This document shows positions 1-6,000 of a stretch of DNA of 6,000 bases, one piece after another. How positions within the stretch are numbered: position 1 is the stretch's first letter; every line of letters begins with the position of its first letter. Below the pieces are notes generated by a model. The model was not told the DNA's origin. It saw only the letters and a program-made list of their open reading frames with translations, and searched no databases. The DNA comes from Propionibacteriaceae bacterium (lineage in GTDB: Bacteria > Actinomycetota > Actinomycetes > Propionibacteriales > Propionibacteriaceae). The stretch spans positions 1 through 6,000 of the forward strand of contig JAGQUI010000180.1 in assembly GCA_020438595.1 (NCBI GenBank). Reading direction: 5' to 3'. A program made the position numbers and the translations under genes.

Positions 1-2
1 AG

Positions 3-941
3 ACCACGTGGATCGCGGTGTTCAACGACGACGTGGACCCCGGCGCGACGTATGTCTTCGACCGCACCACGCACGAGGCCACGCTGCTGTTCCGCTCGCG
101 TCCGTGGCTGGACCCGGACACGCTGGCCCCCATGACGCCCGTCGTGGTGACCTCCCGCGACGACCTGCCCCTGCACTGCTACCTCACGCTGCCGCGGGGG
201 GAGACCGGCAACCTGCCGATGGTGCTGCTGGTGCACGGGGGGCCGTGGGCCCGCGACAGCTGGGGCTTCCTGCCCGAGGTGCAGATGCTGGCAAACCGCG
301 GCTACGCCGTGCTGCAGGTCAACTACCGCGGCTCCACCGGCTTCGGCAAGGCGTTCACGCACGCGGCCGAGAAGGAGTTCGCCGGCAAGATGCATGACGA
401 CCTCATCGACGCAGTCGACTGGGCCATCGACGAGGGCATCGCCGACCCCGGCCGCGTCGGGATCTACGGGGCCAGCTACGGCGGCTACGCGACCCTTGTC
501 GGCGTGACCTTCACGCCGGACGTGTTCGCCGCCGCGGTCAGCTACGTCGGGCCGTCCAACCTCATCACCCTGGTCGAGTCGTTCCCGGAGTACTGGAAGC
601 CGCTGCTGGCGGGCACATGGTTCCGCTACGTGGGCGACCCCGACGACCCCGACGTGCGCGAGGACATGCGCCGCCGGTCGCCCATCACGTACGTCGACCG
701 CATCGTGACGCCCCTGCTGGTGGTGCAGGGCGCCAACGATCCGCGCGTCACGAAGATCGAGAGCGACCAGATCGTCGACGGGCTGCGGGCCCGCGGCGTC
801 GACGTGGAGTACATCGTCAAGGAGGACGAGGGGCACGGCTTCCTGAAGCCCGAGAACCGGATGGACCTGTACCGCGCCGTCGAGCGTTTCTTCGCCCGGT
901 TCCTGGGCGGACGCGTGGCGGACGGGCCCGGGGACGCCTGA
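3..941 (+). CDS. S9 family serine peptidase (prolyl oligopeptidase/acylaminoacyl-peptidase type), C-terminal part, 5' truncated by window
   Basis: The reading frame is open from the left edge, so the GTG at 18-20 is only an internal Val codon. It ends at TGA 939-941. About 312 residues are visible. The first ~45 (YVFDR, LLFRSRPWLD) look like the last propeller blade and linker. A complete alpha/beta-hydrolase domain follows. Counting the Val at 18-20 as residue 1, HGGPWARD begins at residue 73 (234-236), the nucleophile Ser153 is in GASYGGYA (474-476), Asp241 is in GANDPR (738-740) and His273 is in EGHGF (834-836), in the order expected for the family. S9 enzymes cleave short peptides or release N-terminal (acyl)amino acids or dipeptides, usually in the cytoplasm. 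Full-length members have about 600-700 residues, so roughly half is missing on the left. The substrate cannot be told from this part. The gene converges on the carboxylase gene. Family assignment is firm; the subfamily is not. Confidence 0.93.
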   Translation, partial: TTWIAVFNDDVDPGATYVFDRTTHEATLLFRSRPWLDPDTLAPMTPVVVTSRDDLPLHCYLTLPRGETGNLPMVLLVHGGPWARDSWGFLPEVQMLANRGYAVLQVNYRGSTGFGKAFTHAAEKEFAGKMHDDLIDAVDWAIDEGIADPGRVGIYGASYGGYATLVGVTFTPDVFAAAVSYVGPSNLITLVESFPEYWKPLLAGTWFRYVGDPDDPDVREDMRRRSPITYVDRIVTPLLVVQGANDPRVTKIESDQIVDGLRARGVDVEYIVKEDEGHGFLKPENRMDLYRAVERFFARFLGGRVADGPGDA

Positions 942-943
942 AC

Positions 944-990
944 CCGGCCCGGGGCCGGCTCCCCCGGCACCCGTTCGGGCTCCGCGCCCG
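944..990 (+). terminator. Possible GC-rich stem-loops just after the peptidase stop
   Basis: Directly after the TGA are overlapping inverted repeats. CCGGCC at 944-949 can pair with GGCCGG at 953-958 (3-base loop). Alternatively, GCCGG at 954-958 can pair with CCGGC at 964-968 (5-base loop). A third stem pairs CGGGC at 976-980 with GCCCG at 986-990 (5-base loop). No T-run follows, which is common for high-GC actinobacterial terminators but also weakens the call. In such GC-rich DNA short stems arise by chance, so this is tentative. Confidence 0.35.
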
Positions 991-1124
991 GCCGACGGAG
1001 AAACCCCCCGAGCGTCACCACACGAGGTCCCCGGCGACCCCGGGCGCCGCTGCCGTACCCGCACGCGGGTGCGCATCGCGGGGATCCCCGACGGGCCGCG
1101 CACACGCCCGAGCGGGTGGTGGAC

Positions 1125-1151
1125 GAGATCGTCACGTGCGACGACGATCTC
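1125..1151. terminator. 9-bp perfect inverted repeat, candidate bidirectional terminator
   Basis: GAGATCGTC at 1125-1133 is the exact reverse complement of GACGATCTC at 1143-1151, with a 9-base loop between them. It is less GC-only than its surroundings, so it is less likely to be a composition artefact than the other stems. It lies between two converging stop codons and could fold in either transcript. No T-run follows on either strand, so any terminator would be of the U-tract-free kind. An operator for a dimeric regulator is an alternative, but no start codon of either gene is nearby. Confidence 0.4.
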
Positions 1152-1183
1152 ACGCGCGCCGCCGAAGCACGCGGCACGCGCGT
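1152..1183 (-). terminator. Candidate stem-loop downstream of the carboxylase stop
   Basis: ACGCGCG at 1152-1158 pairs with CGCGCGT at 1177-1183. The stem can continue with CCGC at 1159-1162 against GCGG at 1171-1174, leaving a 2-base bulge (1175-1176) and an 8-base loop. That gives about 11 base pairs, starting 28 bases past the TAG of the carboxylase on the - strand. It directly abuts the 9-bp inverted repeat at 1125-1151, so the carboxylase transcript would meet two stems in tandem. There is no T-run, and the role is inferred from position and folding only. Confidence 0.4.
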
Positions 1184-1211
1184 CCTTGCCCCTGGCCGAG
1201 AGGAGGCCGGT

Positions 1212-5999
<4,788 letters not shown>

Positions 6000-6000
6000 C

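Larger units (their letters stand above)
942..1211. other. Intergenic region between converging genes
   Basis: This 270-base gap separates the TGA of the peptidase from the TAG of the carboxylase. It is rich in short inverted repeats, listed separately where they could form stems. It also holds a 5-bp stem with a 4-base loop at 1057-1070 and a perfect 12-base palindrome at 1079-1090 (CGGGGATCCCCG). I see no tRNA, promoter pair or ribosome binding site, and no small gene with a supported start. The frame of the peptidase stays open past its stop with a protein-like stretch around 1110-1200, discussed under findings. Confidence 0.75.

Noticed and set aside
18..20. GTG as start codon of the peptidase
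   Set aside because: The frame is open to the left edge. A start here would leave out the beta-propeller of the S9 family, and there is no ribosome binding site in view.
1079..1090. Perfect 12-base palindrome CGGGGATCCCCG as an operator site
   Set aside because: It sits in a gap between two 3' ends, far from any start codon, and short GC palindromes are common at this composition.

Overview
The window is very GC-rich, roughly 70% by eye, with strong G/C preference at third codon positions. It is dense with coding sequence. This, together with the protein families, suggests a high-GC actinobacterium, possibly of the Pseudonocardia/Amycolatopsis/Saccharopolyspora kind. The lineage is an inference from composition and family style and was not tested by any search.

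Layout. (1) Positions 3-941, + strand: the C-terminal part of a serine peptidase of family S9 (prolyl oligopeptidase / acylaminoacyl-peptidase type). It holds the complete alpha/beta-hydrolase catalytic domain with the Ser-Asp-His triad. The start and the expected N-terminal beta-propeller lie left of the window. (2) Positions 942-1211: a 270-base gap between two converging genes. It contains GC-rich inverted repeats that could end transcription from both sides, and I find no convincing gene in it. (3) Positions 1212-5999, - strand: about 1,595 codons, unbroken, of a very large biotin-dependent acyl-CoA carboxylase. The gene enters from the right edge part-way through biotin carboxylase. It runs through a linker, a biotinyl domain with the ESMKMET biotinylation motif, a long central region, and a complete carboxyltransferase domain, ending in TAG at 1212-1214. 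The true start is beyond position 6000, about 240 residues further upstream if biotin carboxylase has its usual length, so the whole protein should be about 1,830-1,840 residues.

The carboxylase is the main point of interest. Most bacteria split acetyl-CoA carboxylase over several subunits, and actinobacteria usually use an AccA (BC-BCCP) plus AccD (CT) pair. Here one chain has the order of eukaryotic acetyl-CoA carboxylase: BC, biotinyl domain, long central region, CT. Several stretches in the central and CT parts read like eukaryotic ACC, while the biotinyl motif is of bacterial type. The likely reaction is ATP-dependent carboxylation of a short acyl-CoA (acetyl-CoA to malonyl-CoA, or a homologue), but the sequence does not settle the substrate.

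The two genes converge, so they are not an operon, and nothing suggests a shared pathway. No mobile element, CRISPR array, tRNA, rRNA or riboswitch was seen. Promoters and ribosome binding sites of both genes are outside the window.
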